DNA from: Pempheris klunzingeri
Lineage: Eukaryota; Chordata; Actinopteri; Acropomatiformes; Pempheridae
Reading direction: 5' to 3'
Assembly: GCF_042242105.1 (NCBI RefSeq)
Contig: NC_092013.1
Coordinates: forward strand, 6,614,730 to 6,678,729
DNA length: 64,000 bases
Below are positions 49,257 through 60,388 of the stretch, piece by piece (within the stretch, counting starts at the first letter, position 1; every line of letters begins with the position of its first letter). Under the pieces are notes generated by a model. It was not told the origin of the DNA and did not search any database. It saw only the letters and a program-made list of their open reading frames with translations. The position numbers and the translations under genes are program-made.

Positions 49257-52200
49257 CTGTGAGATTTGGAGGACAAAGGAGCTGTTGTTAGCGGGATAGG
49301 AGTGCTACAGTGCTTACCTCATGCATGTGGTCGCTGCAGCCCAGCCATGCAACTGATGAAAGGCATATCACACGCCAGCAAAAGGCTTTGGCAATGATGT
49401 TCTGGACCACTAAACTACAAATTAGTCTTGGTGATAGTGCAACATCAAGTCCTCAGAAAGCAGCTAGTAGCAGAACAGAAACGCATTGAACTCACCGCTC
49501 TGTTTCCACAGCACAGCTTGGTGTATTTAGAATATTTTTATGCACCACATCCTCTCTCAGTTTGACAAGAAGTCGTCTGTTCAGACCTCTGGCACACCTG
49601 GTCAAAAAAAGGCCATCGATATATTATAAATACAGTCACTGCGATACAATCTCTGCGTTGGCTTTGATTAAAAAGTGGTCAAGGATGCCTGGCTGTCTGA
49701 CACACTGCAATATCTTTTTAACTGGCTCTAAGGGGGGAGCTATGTGACCTTTTCCATTCAAGTACAAGAGATTCAATAATCTTTCTAAGTAAGATTCACC
49801 ATGCTAGGCCTGTCAAATTGATAATTAAATATGGATAATTACAAATTCAAAATCACACAAGGCTATTTTTTATAATATCTCAGTAATATTTCAGCCTTAG
49901 TTTACTTGAATTCACTTTAAGATTTAAAACAATTTTAAAGAATTGGCTAATTCTATTCTGCAAACTAAAAGCAGAGGCAAAAGAAAAGAAAAACACATGT
50001 CTAGAATATTGTTCCAAACAGAACATTTTCATCCCGTTGTCCTTTGGCCACACAGCCTCCCATCCAAAGAAGCCTCATGCATGAGACATTATTCATCAGT
50101 AAAGTAATCCAAACTCAGCGGGGGCCAGACATGAGTGTTCCAGTGCAACAGGAAGAGAGGGAAATTAAACGACGAGCAGAATCATTTATCTCTCCATCTT
50201 GGCTCAGGGAAAAGGACCCTTGTGGAATTGTGTTCAATCAGTGTTTCATATTTAGAATCTGTTTTAGCCAGCTGCTGCGTTTAAAATGTACTTTTATTTA
50301 ATCGGTGACTTCACTCAGAAAACTGCTTTCTAAAACCACAGAATTTAAAAACGCGGTGACTCTGGCGGCGCACTGGAGGCAAAAAGGTTTCCACTATATT
50401 TGAGTTGTTCTATTGTTTTTTTCCCTTGAAGAAGTCGGGAAAGAAAATAACCAGAACTAAGATACTAGTGCATGGCAGAAGCTTTTGTTGGCTTATGCAC
50501 ATTAGTCAGTAACCAAACCCAAAGCCTTGTTTGCATATTTGAAAAACCAGACAGATTTTGTACAAATTGAAATTGATATATTTAAAGCTACTAGACCAAC
50601 AATAACTTTCACCTCTCATCAGTCAAACACATTCACATACTGTGACTTTACACTGTGTGAAACTTGCAGATCCTGAACCTTGTTCTTACCCCGAGTGTTC
50701 CTGCTCTGCAGATGATGAAACAGGGTGCTGTTTGGGGCAGAGGGCGTCAGTGATGGAAAGGAGTTCACTTTCAGGCAGGGTGGGGAGGAGGAGGCGCAGG
50801 GCCTCCAGGAGAGCCTCGGCAGACACCTGACTCTGCTTCACCAGCCGAGACGCAAACTCCAGATCCTGGAGATGAAGAACAGGGTGTAGAGCCACGTTAA
50901 GTACAGGTTTTCTCGGTTTGTATTAAATATAACATTGGAAAAAAGCAGTCAGACCTGATCACAGTTTGCATAAAGTCTCTTGAGCGCCATTTGTTCTTTT
51001 AGGTCTTCCATGGCTTGACTGTTGGCAGTCATTTCTTGCAACCTGAAAACACCAGAGAATTTCAGTACTATAAAATTTAATGTCCTGTGAGGATCCACAA
51101 CATTCCTCCTTACTCCAGAGATAACACTGACATGAAAGCTAACCTCTCAGCCAACAGCGTGATGACCTCTTCACACTTGTAGAGTGCCTCCTGGAGGATG
51201 GACGTCATCCTGCAATCCTGCCGCAGCTGAAAAAGTCTCCCCTCCTCGCTTTCCTCCTCTCCCTCAGAGTCCTCTCTCTTTGTTGGATTTGACTGAGACA
51301 TTTGCAGGCCGTCCAACTCTATCCTCTCCTTCTGAAGCTGTTGTTCGGCTTCCTCTAGGCCCTGTGACATGAGTCGAATTACACTTTAATAAAAGTTTAA
51401 TAGATTTATTTAGGGAAAACAAGCCTGAGAGCAAAGCCAAAGCCCATGAGCAGCCCTCCAACCATGTGATGATACAGCACACAAAGGTTAAGTTGGAGTC
51501 AAGCAGTGCCTACCAAGCAGTGGTCTTGTATTGTTTGGGCCATGTCTTGGCTCTCCAGGCTTTTTCTGTCTCTGAGCTGCTGAATGAGCAGGCTGTGCAG
51601 AGTGTGCATCGCTCTGGACGTCTCCAAGACTTTGGTCCTCCTCTCGGCCTTCTGGTAGTGGATGTTGGCCATCTGCATCGCCAGGCTGTCGGCCTGAGAG
51701 CGCAGGTCATCCTCTCTCTCCCTCCGCATCTCCTCCATCACCTGGCAGAATTTAAGTGGATGTATTTCAGTCGTTTTGTGGTCTAGATGTTGAACTTTAA
51801 ACCAGAAGTCAAAAGTTGCTTACTTTAAGGGAATAGCTTCAGCTATTGAAAACATTTAGGATTCTGTGCCATATAAAATGAACACATTCATCCCTTCTTG
51901 CATTTCAGTGATGAAATTGACTTTCATTCATTCAGTCGTTGTCTATACCGCTTATCCTTAAGGGTCAACCCAATCCCAGCTGACATTGGGAGAGAAGCTG
52001 GGTACACCCTGGACTGGTCGCCAAGTCAAATCACAGGGCTGACACAGAGACAGACACCCATTCATTCTCACACTCACAACTACAGCCAATTTTTGAGTGA
52101 CCACTTAGCCTAATCAGCATGTCTAAACTGCATGTAGGAATCCAGAGAACTCTGAGAGAACACAAACTCGTGGGAGAACATGTAAACTCCACACAGAAAG

Positions 52201-55200
52201 GTCCCATTCCTACCACTAACCTGGAACCTTCTTGCTGTGAAGCAACATCACCATCACACCAAAGTGCTGCCCTTAAAAATTACTTACAGTATAGAAATCA
52301 ATAAAAAAAAAAGCTTTACCTTGGTCATGACGCCACTCTCCATCTCCTTTTCCTTCTCAAATAATTGGATTCGGTCCTCCAGCCTTTTCTGGAATAGCAG
52401 CAGGTCAGATGTGTCTGTTTTCTGTCTGGCCTCTCTGGTTTTGCCCTTGGGTTGCATATTTGTCTGCACAAACCACATTATCCATTAAGGTGGTTGGGAA
52501 ATGACTCCAGAAAGCTGTTATGTTGATTAGAAATGAAATCATTCTGCGGAGCCCTTTATTATTCCTCAATAACAATGTGCAGCAGTCCAGCCGCCACACA
52601 ATTGAGGCCAATTGCTGTGTGGTTTGCACTGGTGGTCGCCATTCTCCATTTCTTATTCATTTGAGAAAACATTAAAATCACCATCATATCCTGTTGCAGT
52701 TGAACACAAGTTTGAATTACCTTTACAATTGTATAATGAGGGAATTTAAACCAAAAATGTATCTACATCATCAAAGTTGGCGCAGGGTAAAAGAAGCGGG
52801 TAGAAGGAGAAATTACAGGAGAAACATTTTAATCCTGTCAACTGAGCTCTTAATGCTCAGATATATTCCAAAAACATACAGAATATATTCTGATGTTGAA
52901 AATGGGGGATTTCTGATACGGACACTGATACAATGATGTGTGGTTTAGATCACTGTCTCTTATGTTCCTTTTAATTTATAATTTAAATCAATTTTAAATT
53001 CAGAACATTGTTCACAATCAAACAAATTCACTGCAAAAACACAAGTTATATTATTTTACAGTCTGGTTTGGCTCAGTTCAAATAATTTTGACCTTTTACT
53101 TCATGAGCAATTCAAAGTGTTCCACCTGCATTTTCAATCAAATAGAGTGGATAATATGAGCTCTTGCTGATTTCATTTTAAAACTTGTGAGAAAGGCAAG
53201 GTAAGGTAATTATTTTCAGCTATAAAACAGGCAAAAGTATTACACTAAAAGGTGTAATGAGGTGTGCAGTGTGTCTGTCACTGTGGCTTTTTAGTGGATG
53301 CTACCACTTGCAGTATTTTCCTAATCCTACACACAAAGCTTGAAAGAATAAAACCACAGAATTTAATAATGTGTAATTATGTGTTCACCATCTGCTGCTC
53401 GCTCTCTTTTCTCCAAGCTGCCAGAGCGGTGTGGAGTTTGGTTCTGGAGACAGCGTGGGGCATCACCAGGCACCGGTCCATCACAGACAGACACTTCTGA
53501 AACTCTAGTTTCATCCTGAGCCTGTCGTCTTCACACAGAGTCAACTGCGTCGAACACAAACAACTGGGACAGGAGGAGAAAAGGAAGACTGACCGATAAA
53601 CACACCGGCGTTCCACCATGACCTCTTTACATGGCCGTGTTGGGGGTACTTTCATTAGCTGAAAATGTGGAAGAACATTAATCCTGAACGGTATTATTTT
53701 TGTTTTCTAGGGTTTTCTAGCATCTATCACCTTCTGCTGTTGGGAATATCCCAATATGATGCCCTGAACTTAAAAAGCCAGTTGTAAAATAGATATATTA
53801 TCCAGAAAGTGCTTGAAATTTCCCCATACATTTTGTTTTTCTTCATTCTCTAGCTCTCCATGGCTAGTGGAAATATAAACTCAGGTTTTTTTTTCTGTAT
53901 TTGAATCCTCTGAAATGAATTATGGTGTTATTATGTCACTAACCTGAAGAAAGCTCTGCAGTGTGCCCTGATCTCACTCTGCTCCTGCAGCTCCCTCTCC
54001 ATGGCCTCCCGCAGAGCCTCCCTGGTGCAGCTGAGGGTGCGTAAGGCTGCCTTGCCTTCCTGGTGCAGCTTTTCCTGGCCCTGCAGGAGGGAACCCGCTC
54101 CTTGCCCCTGGGCCTGTGCTGGCCCTGTATCTGGTTCTACCTGCAGCAGGGAGCGTTGCGCTCCTGGAGGCAGGACTGTTAGCAGGGCCTGGGTTGCAGA
54201 GGGCTGGATGGCTTTGACTTCTGTTATGGCACCCTGGATCACACGCATGGTCATCTATAGAACAGGTACAGAAAGCAAGACGGGGAGTAAACTCATGCTC
54301 AATAATATGTTTGTGTGGGTTTTTAATATATAATATAAGTAATTGGGTCATGAATGTGCCTGATGTGTACTGTATGAGTGGCACCTTGCGGATGTCAGCA
54401 GTTGCCTCCTCGTCAAGGTTGTTGATGAGCTCTGCTAGCTCCAAACTGTGAGCTGTCAGTAAGTTCTGCCAACAGTGCAGGTGTCTGGCTACATCTATCC
54501 TTCCCTCCAAACCACTGGACAGGCTCGACAGATCCTTCTGTCTCTGTTTATGGACCCGCAGCTGGAGAAGGCAGGAGGCAGGAGGCAGGATTAAAACAGG
54601 TATACTAATCAAGGAATGAGATGAACAGGTTTTGTCATATCAAGCCACAATGAATGAAGGTGTTTGAAATAAACCCCTAAATATGCACGATCTCCTCACC
54701 ATGTCAGAGATGAGCTCCCGCCTCTTCTTAATCAGCCCACAGCGCATAGCTCTCCTCTCTTGGATCAGAGCCTCATCCAGTCTCTGCCTCACCAACACCA
54801 AGTCTTTCTGGGCCCTCTCCTGCAGCTGGTCTATCTGCTCTGCAGGCACGATGCTCCCTCTGGTGGAGAGATGAAAGCATGCCAGGCTAAAACACAACTC
54901 TCAGCACAGGGCAACATAGGGCACACAATGAAATCTAAAAAAATATACAAAAAAGAGGGACAGTTATCTCTGTAAATACAGATATTTGGTATGTGAATTG
55001 AGTCTATGATGGAATGTATCAATTGTCATTGCATATTAATATATTCATCAATTCATTGTGTCGATGACAATTTGAGAGGATGCTGAATATATGTGTTGTA
55101 GGGAAGGGATAGGGCTAAGGAATGACTAAATGTATTAATAAGGAAAGAAATTACACAAAAAGAAAAACTAAGAATATTTGGCGAAAAAAAGCTAAACAAA

Positions 55201-58200
55201 ACAACTCTGGTTCATTTAATTATTTTGCTAGGAGCTGCCTAAAAAGGTTGATTTGGTGACAAAACTGATAACATGTATGTATTTTCTGTAAAATGCCAGA
55301 AAAGCAAACAAACATACAGACAACTACATGTCAAATGATCATCACGTGATGCCATCACTGGTAACTTTAATAGGCACCAACCTCCTGATGTGAGCAAACC
55401 AGCTGTCCAAATTGCTGGAGGTGCTGGAGAAGGTGTCCGAAATCAGGCTGTTGAGGCTGTGAAGGCTGTGAACCAAGAACTTCCTCTGTGCATGGCGTTC
55501 AGCCAGCACATAGCGCTGGTTGGCAAGGACCACATCTAGCACCTCCTCCAGCTGATCCTGGACAGAAAAGAGGACATGTCTCATTATGTATTTTCATTTT
55601 TTTGCTTCATGTACTGATATTCACAAATATAGGTTACTGAAATGAAGCAAATGTATAAATGTCAAATGCTGTTTTACACGCTTTCTTGGCCATGTGTGCA
55701 GGTGTCAGTTTTGCATGTATGCATCTCAAATAATCAATACCACATACATATTATACACAATTATGTGCATTGCAGCTTTTATTTTGGTTCCTCACTTGAC
55801 AGGCAAAGTAATCGTGCTGAAGACTCTTGGCTGTACTCTTCTCCAGCTCGCCCATCCTGGTGGCCTCCTCCAGTTCCTCTGAGAAAATCTTATGCAGCTC
55901 CACCCTGCGCCACTCGATAATCTCCCTCTGGACCTTCGCTGAGGCTTCTTCATGTCGTACCAACAGGATGCGCTGGAGCTGACTCTGGCTCAGCTTGTGC
56001 AGCTTCTCCAGAAGGACGCTACAGTGGAGGAGCTCCTAGTAACATAACAAAATCAGGTCAGTTAAATGAAAGGTTACTTCCCTAAAAAGTAAAAAAATTA
56101 ACAAATCATTACCTGTTGGTCTGCATGTTGACACAGCAGCTCGGCCTGGGCCTTCTCAGCAGCCTCTCTGCGGTGCTCTGCTTCCATTTCTTCCCGAGTC
56201 TCCAGGTTACACCGGCCAGCCAGGGCGGCCATGCGGGCCCCTCGCTCCTCCTTCAGCCGGCCCTCCATACCCAGCAGCTGTCCGTGGAGCACACTGAGCA
56301 GCCTCTGCTGGGCCTGGGTGCTGGCCTGGCCCCGTGGCCGCAGGGCACCCAGAAGGGAGGACATGACGTCCTTGTAGACCTGAATCCGGGTGGCTTCCAG
56401 GTTATTGGTGGCACGCAGCAGTGTAGACATTTCAAGGCTTTCAGGGAGAAATGTAGAGTAAGCAGGGTAAATCTGCTTTTTGCAAAAAGCCAATGACATT
56501 TGTTTTGGTTCCATTTAAGCACACCAAATCTATAGAGAGATATTTAATTTGCTCTTGACTGATCAACTCACTTCTCCAAAGCCTGGCACATGTTCTGGGG
56601 ATCCTCCAGCACCATGATGTCAACCATCTTGTCCTCAAATGTTGCCTCATCTTTCACGGTCTCACTCATGTTGCAGTCTGCATACTCTGGGTCTGAATCA
56701 CCTCGGTTTCTCTGAGGCAAGACAATATATTAATATATACCTGAACTGAATCATAAACCTAAAATTATTAACACCACATACTCACATCAGTGTGAAAAAA
56801 TAGTTATTTAAAATAACATGGCTGGTCAATAAAACTGCCAAACGCTGTATGGACGACAAACAACTACAACATTTTTAGAGCATTAGGAAACACAAATATA
56901 TATCATATGTAATCAACAAATTAAATATACATACAAAAACAAACACATGGATTTTTTTTAAATGTGTGATACCCTCTGCTGAAGGAGGTTCAGCCTGGTT
57001 CTGGGACCAATCAGGTTCACAGCCAGAAACCCCAGTGACAGCAGCACCAGCGTGACAAAGAACCCCACAACAAATCCAGCAAAATGGACCCCATGGTTAG
57101 GATAAATCTAAAATGGTGGATAGAAACATCAGACTTCTCATTGAATCAATATTATGAACAAACAAATGCTTGAAGCTACAGGTTTGTTTCCAGTTAAGGG
57201 CGCGTCCACAACTTACCCTGTCTGTGGAATTCACCCTCAAAGTTAGATTAGCTGTTAATGGACCAAACATACTGACATCGTTCTGTGGAGTCAAGATAGA
57301 AAAGTAGTCTGAGTAAGACAACAGAAAATGTTCTTATTATACTGCAAATATTGACATGTAAAAATAACAGATGAACTATTTTGGTCAGTAAAATGGTCAG
57401 TTTGGGAAGTTGCTTATCAAGTTAGAAACAGCACAAACAGGGAAGCAGAAAAAATACCTGCGAGGCGTTAGAGAAGGTGAGAAAGGCTGGAAGGTCCAGG
57501 ACTTCACTCTTATGACTCCTTATGTGAGCAGTATAATTGACAACAATATGGGATCCAGCTGAAGAAGTACAATCAATATTGTGTTATTTATTGAGGATGC
57601 AGCTGCAGCAAGTTCAAATATTTTCCATTTTAAAAGTCCAAAGCAGACATGTAGGGTCATTTTGACTCCCAGACATACCAGACAATGTATCAATGGCAAA
57701 CGTCTGGTAGCCCCTTTCCACCACCCTGCCTTCAGTTTTTAGGGGTGCTATTCCAGAGATGGAGTCCCGGATAGCCACCTGAGACAGGTTGGTGCCACCC
57801 ACTGGGCCCATGTTGTGAATCAACAGGAAGAAGATCAGCTGAGGAGGATCGGTGTTGAGCTTCACCTGGAGACCACATGATCAAGCAGGAAGTGTGTGAG
57901 TCACTGGATGGTTTTTAAAGTTTGCCTTATAAGAAAAAATAAAAAATAATTGGTCTGGCAAATTGTGTTGGAATTAAACGTACTTAGATAAAATGGGCTG
58001 AACTCAAACAATAATACTGATGTACCTGTGCACACTTGTGAAATCTGACCCCAAATGCAGAGGGAGGGGCCACACTCTGAACCTGCAGAAACATTCAACA
58101 CTTCTTTGAATAATCTAAAGCAATGTTATAAATACATATGGGAATTGGATGTTATACGAAGCAATAATCTAACAGTTTGTTTGGTATGTGAGTGACGAGA

Positions 58201-59561
58201 CAACAAATACATATTTTATTAAACCTTATTTTAAAACAGCCAGTATCCAGCAGGTATACAGGAGAAAAACTACACTACAGAACTATAGAAATCAACAACT
58301 TTATTAATTACCACTTCAATGAAAAGGTGAATTGAATACTTCATCTGCATATACATCAGTGTACAAAAAACTACAGCAACCTAAATATCCCTTAGAAATA
58401 GAAACACACCTGTGGCAAAGTGTGGCCCGGGTTGTATCTAGTGAGTGTGCTTCTGCGGCTCCGGGGGTGAAAGATGTTTGACATGTAGGTAAATGAAGCG
58501 TAAAAGGAGTGTCCCCACGGACCGGCGGGAGCTGAGGAAGACAGTGGGCCCTCTGCAACCAACACCACGGGCCCATTGATTTCCATTGTACCTGTCAGGT
58601 TAAATACAGGGTGTTTGAACAGCCTGAGTAAAAGCACAGTCACAAAGGCTGAAATCGACAACAAATAAATAATTAAATACATATATGCATACACACTAAG
58701 ACTTACTAGTGCACTAAGGACCTCTACTATAATAGTATGCATATCATGTTTTTGACATTTGCTGTTAAATGGCTAGAACTAAAAGAAAAGAACAAACCGT
58801 CCATCCTAAGCAATGTCAGCTCTGCAGGTTTCCCACCAGGGTCATGCTGTATTGCACAGATGCTGGAGAGGCTCTGTGCAATGGAAAAGGAGCATTCAGC
58901 ATTGGATATTTAACAGGATAACTGCTACTATGAACAAGTCTTAAATGGCTTTATCCAGTGACGTACGTGCATAAACAAGGGTACATCTCAAATGCAAAGA
59001 CTTCCCTGTTACAGGCCTGACTACGTACAATACAGTAAGGTTCAAGAATATGCAGAGATTAAAGGACAGTTACACCAGTTCAATGCAAAGACATCCCTGT
59101 TACAGGCCTGACTACATACAATACAGTAAGGTTGAAGAACATGCAGAGATTAAAGGACAGTTACACCAGTTCAATGCAAAGACATCCCTGTTACAGGCCT
59201 GACTACATACAATACAGTAAGGTTGAAGAACATGCAGAGATTAAAGGACAGTTACACCAGTTCTGGGTACTGGACATTGAAAAGTGCCGGTGCTATTTAT
59301 CTGTACCATTATGCCACTCACCTCGTGTTTCTCCGACAAAGGAGGAGGCGGTAGTGTTGTGTGCCATGATGCATCCTGACATGAACCGTCATTACAAGGC
59401 TGCCGTCCAGCTCCGTCCTCCGACACACGAGTCTCTCGCCGGGTTACATTGTGACACCAACGGCGATGTAAAGGAGGTGGAAACAAGCACGACACCTGCA
59501 CATTCAAGATAAACGACCATATCGTGACCGTGTTCACGATAAAGTTTAACACCTGACGCAT
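48836..59561 (-). CDS. evc2: Limbin (EvC ciliary complex subunit 2)
   Basis: A single-pass ciliary membrane protein. With EVC it forms the EvC complex at the base of primary cilia, where it binds Smoothened and promotes Hedgehog output; human EVC2 loss causes Ellis-van Creveld syndrome. I assembled 23 coding exons (4125 nt, 1374 aa; human 1308 aa), all GT-AG with consistent phases; coordinates are in the three following entries. Order: N-terminal signal-like segment, extracytoplasmic domain, transmembrane helix at about residues 312-336, long coiled-coil region, and C-terminal Weyers-type tail. Matches to human limbin run throughout, for example YPNHGVHFAGFVVGFF (human LPHHGLHAAGFFIAFL) and ERLFVFRDPPE (human EKLFIFRNPKE). 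The gene faces evc head to head. The start is the only ATG opening the exon-1 frame, with a mediocre Kozak context. Confidence 0.95.
49496..56711 (-). other. evc2: evc2 exons 9-22: cytoplasmic coiled-coil region
   Basis: Exon 9 is 56572-56711 (FEDKMVDIMVLEDPQNMCQA; human LNDQMIDILSSEDPGSMLQA), 10 56113-56437 (GRCNLETREEMEAEHRRE; human AECDLETRKKMENQYQRE), 11 55796-56035, 12 55382-55557, 13 54700-54859 (LIKKRRELI; human IIKRRRELL), 14 54385-54561, 15 53944-54254, 16 53389-53563, 17 52320-52463, 18 51514-51741, 19 51144-51361, 20 50955-51042, 21 50690-50865 and 22 49496-49597 (RGLNRRLLVKLRED). The encoded sequence is rich in Glu, Arg, Lys, Gln and Leu with heptad-like spacing. Exon 15 ends with AG and exon 16 begins with T, splitting one Ser codon. 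The exon 20 donor (CAG|GTCTGA) is the weakest. Confidence 0.88.
51920..52258 (+). mobile_element. Degenerate teleost interspersed repeat in evc2 intron
   Basis: Shows, in order, GTCTATACCGCTTATCCTTA, GGGTACACCCTGGACTGGTC, AGGGCTGACACAGAGACAGA, TAATCAGCATGTCTAAACTG, GGGAGAACATGTAAACTCCA, CACAGAAAGG and GAACCTTCTTGCTGTGAAGC. This is the phrase order of one of the most abundant fish repeats. It lies between evc2 exons 18 and 17, opposite to the gene strand, and carries no intact coding frame. Confidence 0.8.
56973..59561 (-). other. evc2: evc2 exons 1-8: signal, lumenal domain, TM helix
   Basis: Exon 1 is 59322-59561 (80 codons; hydrophobic LNFIVNTVTIWSFILNV near the N-terminus; donor GAG|GTGAGT). 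Exon 2 is 58798-58873, exon 3 58410-58591 (SAPAGPWGHSFYASF; human SSGPWAHSLFAF), exon 4 58026-58082 (GVRFHKCAQ; human GVIFQKCAL), exon 5 57679-57865 (LIFFLLIHNMGPVGGTNLS), exon 6 57458-57558, exon 7 57217-57282 and exon 8 56973-57107, which encodes the transmembrane helix. The junction phases are 0,1,1,0,0... and agree at every join. NLT and NST sequons lie in exon 7, just before the membrane. Confidence 0.9.
58990..59262. repeat. 91-bp tandem triplication in evc2 intron 1
   Basis: Three consecutive 91-bp copies start near 58990, 59081 and 59172. The landmark ATGCAAAGACATCCCTGTTA is spaced by exactly 91 bp. Copies 2 and 3 are almost identical. Copy 1 has a few substitutions (ACTTCCC for ACATCCC, TACGTAC for TACATAC, TTCAAGAATA for TTGAAGAACA). 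The array ends 60 bp before the evc2 exon 1 donor. Confidence 0.95.
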
Positions 59562-60388
59562 TCGTACGTCGATGTGCCTCTCTCACCGAGGAGAGCCGCT
59601 AGCTAACGGGCTGCATTGTTTCTGGATGTTGCTCCTGCTAAAAGACAACGGAGACATTTCCACTGCTTTTTCCTGACAAACTTCAACTGTAGCAGCGTTT
59701 CTGGCGAACAAGAACATCTTACGTATGAGATAGTGTTTCCAGAGGACCTATATTTGCCGTTTCAAAGATTTATACGCGAGCACAGGCTCCATAATCACCG
59801 CTGCTGCTGCTCAACTTTCAGAAAACATTTCCAAAAGTTTGGAAGAACGAGAAACAAGGTTTAAATAACAAGTGCATGAATGTGTTTCCGGTCGTGGCTT
59901 TCAAATTAAAACAACATAGGGGAGCCCGTGTGGTGATTTGACTTCAAAACTACATAAAGATGCTAACAAACAAAAGGAATACGTTTTTGTTATTAATACA
60001 TGTCGCCTGTGTTGGCATCAACGTTGTTAATCCGCTACTTTCTACCACTGAACAGTGTCATGCTTTAATTTTGAAGGCAGATTCACCTGTTTTCCGGTCT
60101 CATTCTATATAGCTCTACTCGTCTTGACACAGCTTGGTCCTCCTCCTAAATCTGCGTCCACCCATTTTTGGAATTAAGAAAAAAAGTTTTGCCAGAAGAT
60201 GTTGTTTCAAATCGTACGCTACAAATGTTTGTAAACGTTTAATCTTTAGCGTAAAAATGCTTTAAATCTCCAGCTAGCAGCTAAGTGCTTTCCTCGAGTA
60301 CTTAAGTTTTTGTTAAAGTTAGCTAGCAGGATGTCGCCGACATCATGTTATCCTTCTGAACGCTAGTTTCTCCACAGTTTGACCAGAA
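59562..60388. promoter_or_regulatory. evc2/evc bidirectional promoter region
   Basis: 827 bp separate the two divergent start codons, so both promoters and 5' UTRs must share this interval. There is no TATA box at a useful distance from either ATG. An 82-codon + strand frame at 59616-59864 has no family match and is not called. A shared promoter of this kind is the known arrangement for EVC and EVC2 in other vertebrates. Confidence 0.75.

Noticed and set aside
53564-53658. An open frame continuing upstream of evc2 exon 16, with an apparent 30-bp GT...AG 'mini-intron' (53564-53593).
   Set aside because: 30 bp is too short for a vertebrate intron. Exon 15 (ending at 53944 with two bases of a codon) joins exon 16 at 53563 in the right phase and reproduces the human LIFMKLCSS region without a gap. 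The extra frame is the 3' end of intron 15.
53974-54612. 212-codon antisense frame overlapping evc2.
   Set aside because: It begins correctly through exon 14 but then runs through intron 14 and over exon 15 in a wrong frame. Splice sites at 54385 and 54254 explain the locus better.
59132-59512. 126-codon + strand frame.
   Set aside because: It is antisense to evc2 exon 1 and made partly of the 91-bp tandem repeat, so it is a shadow frame.
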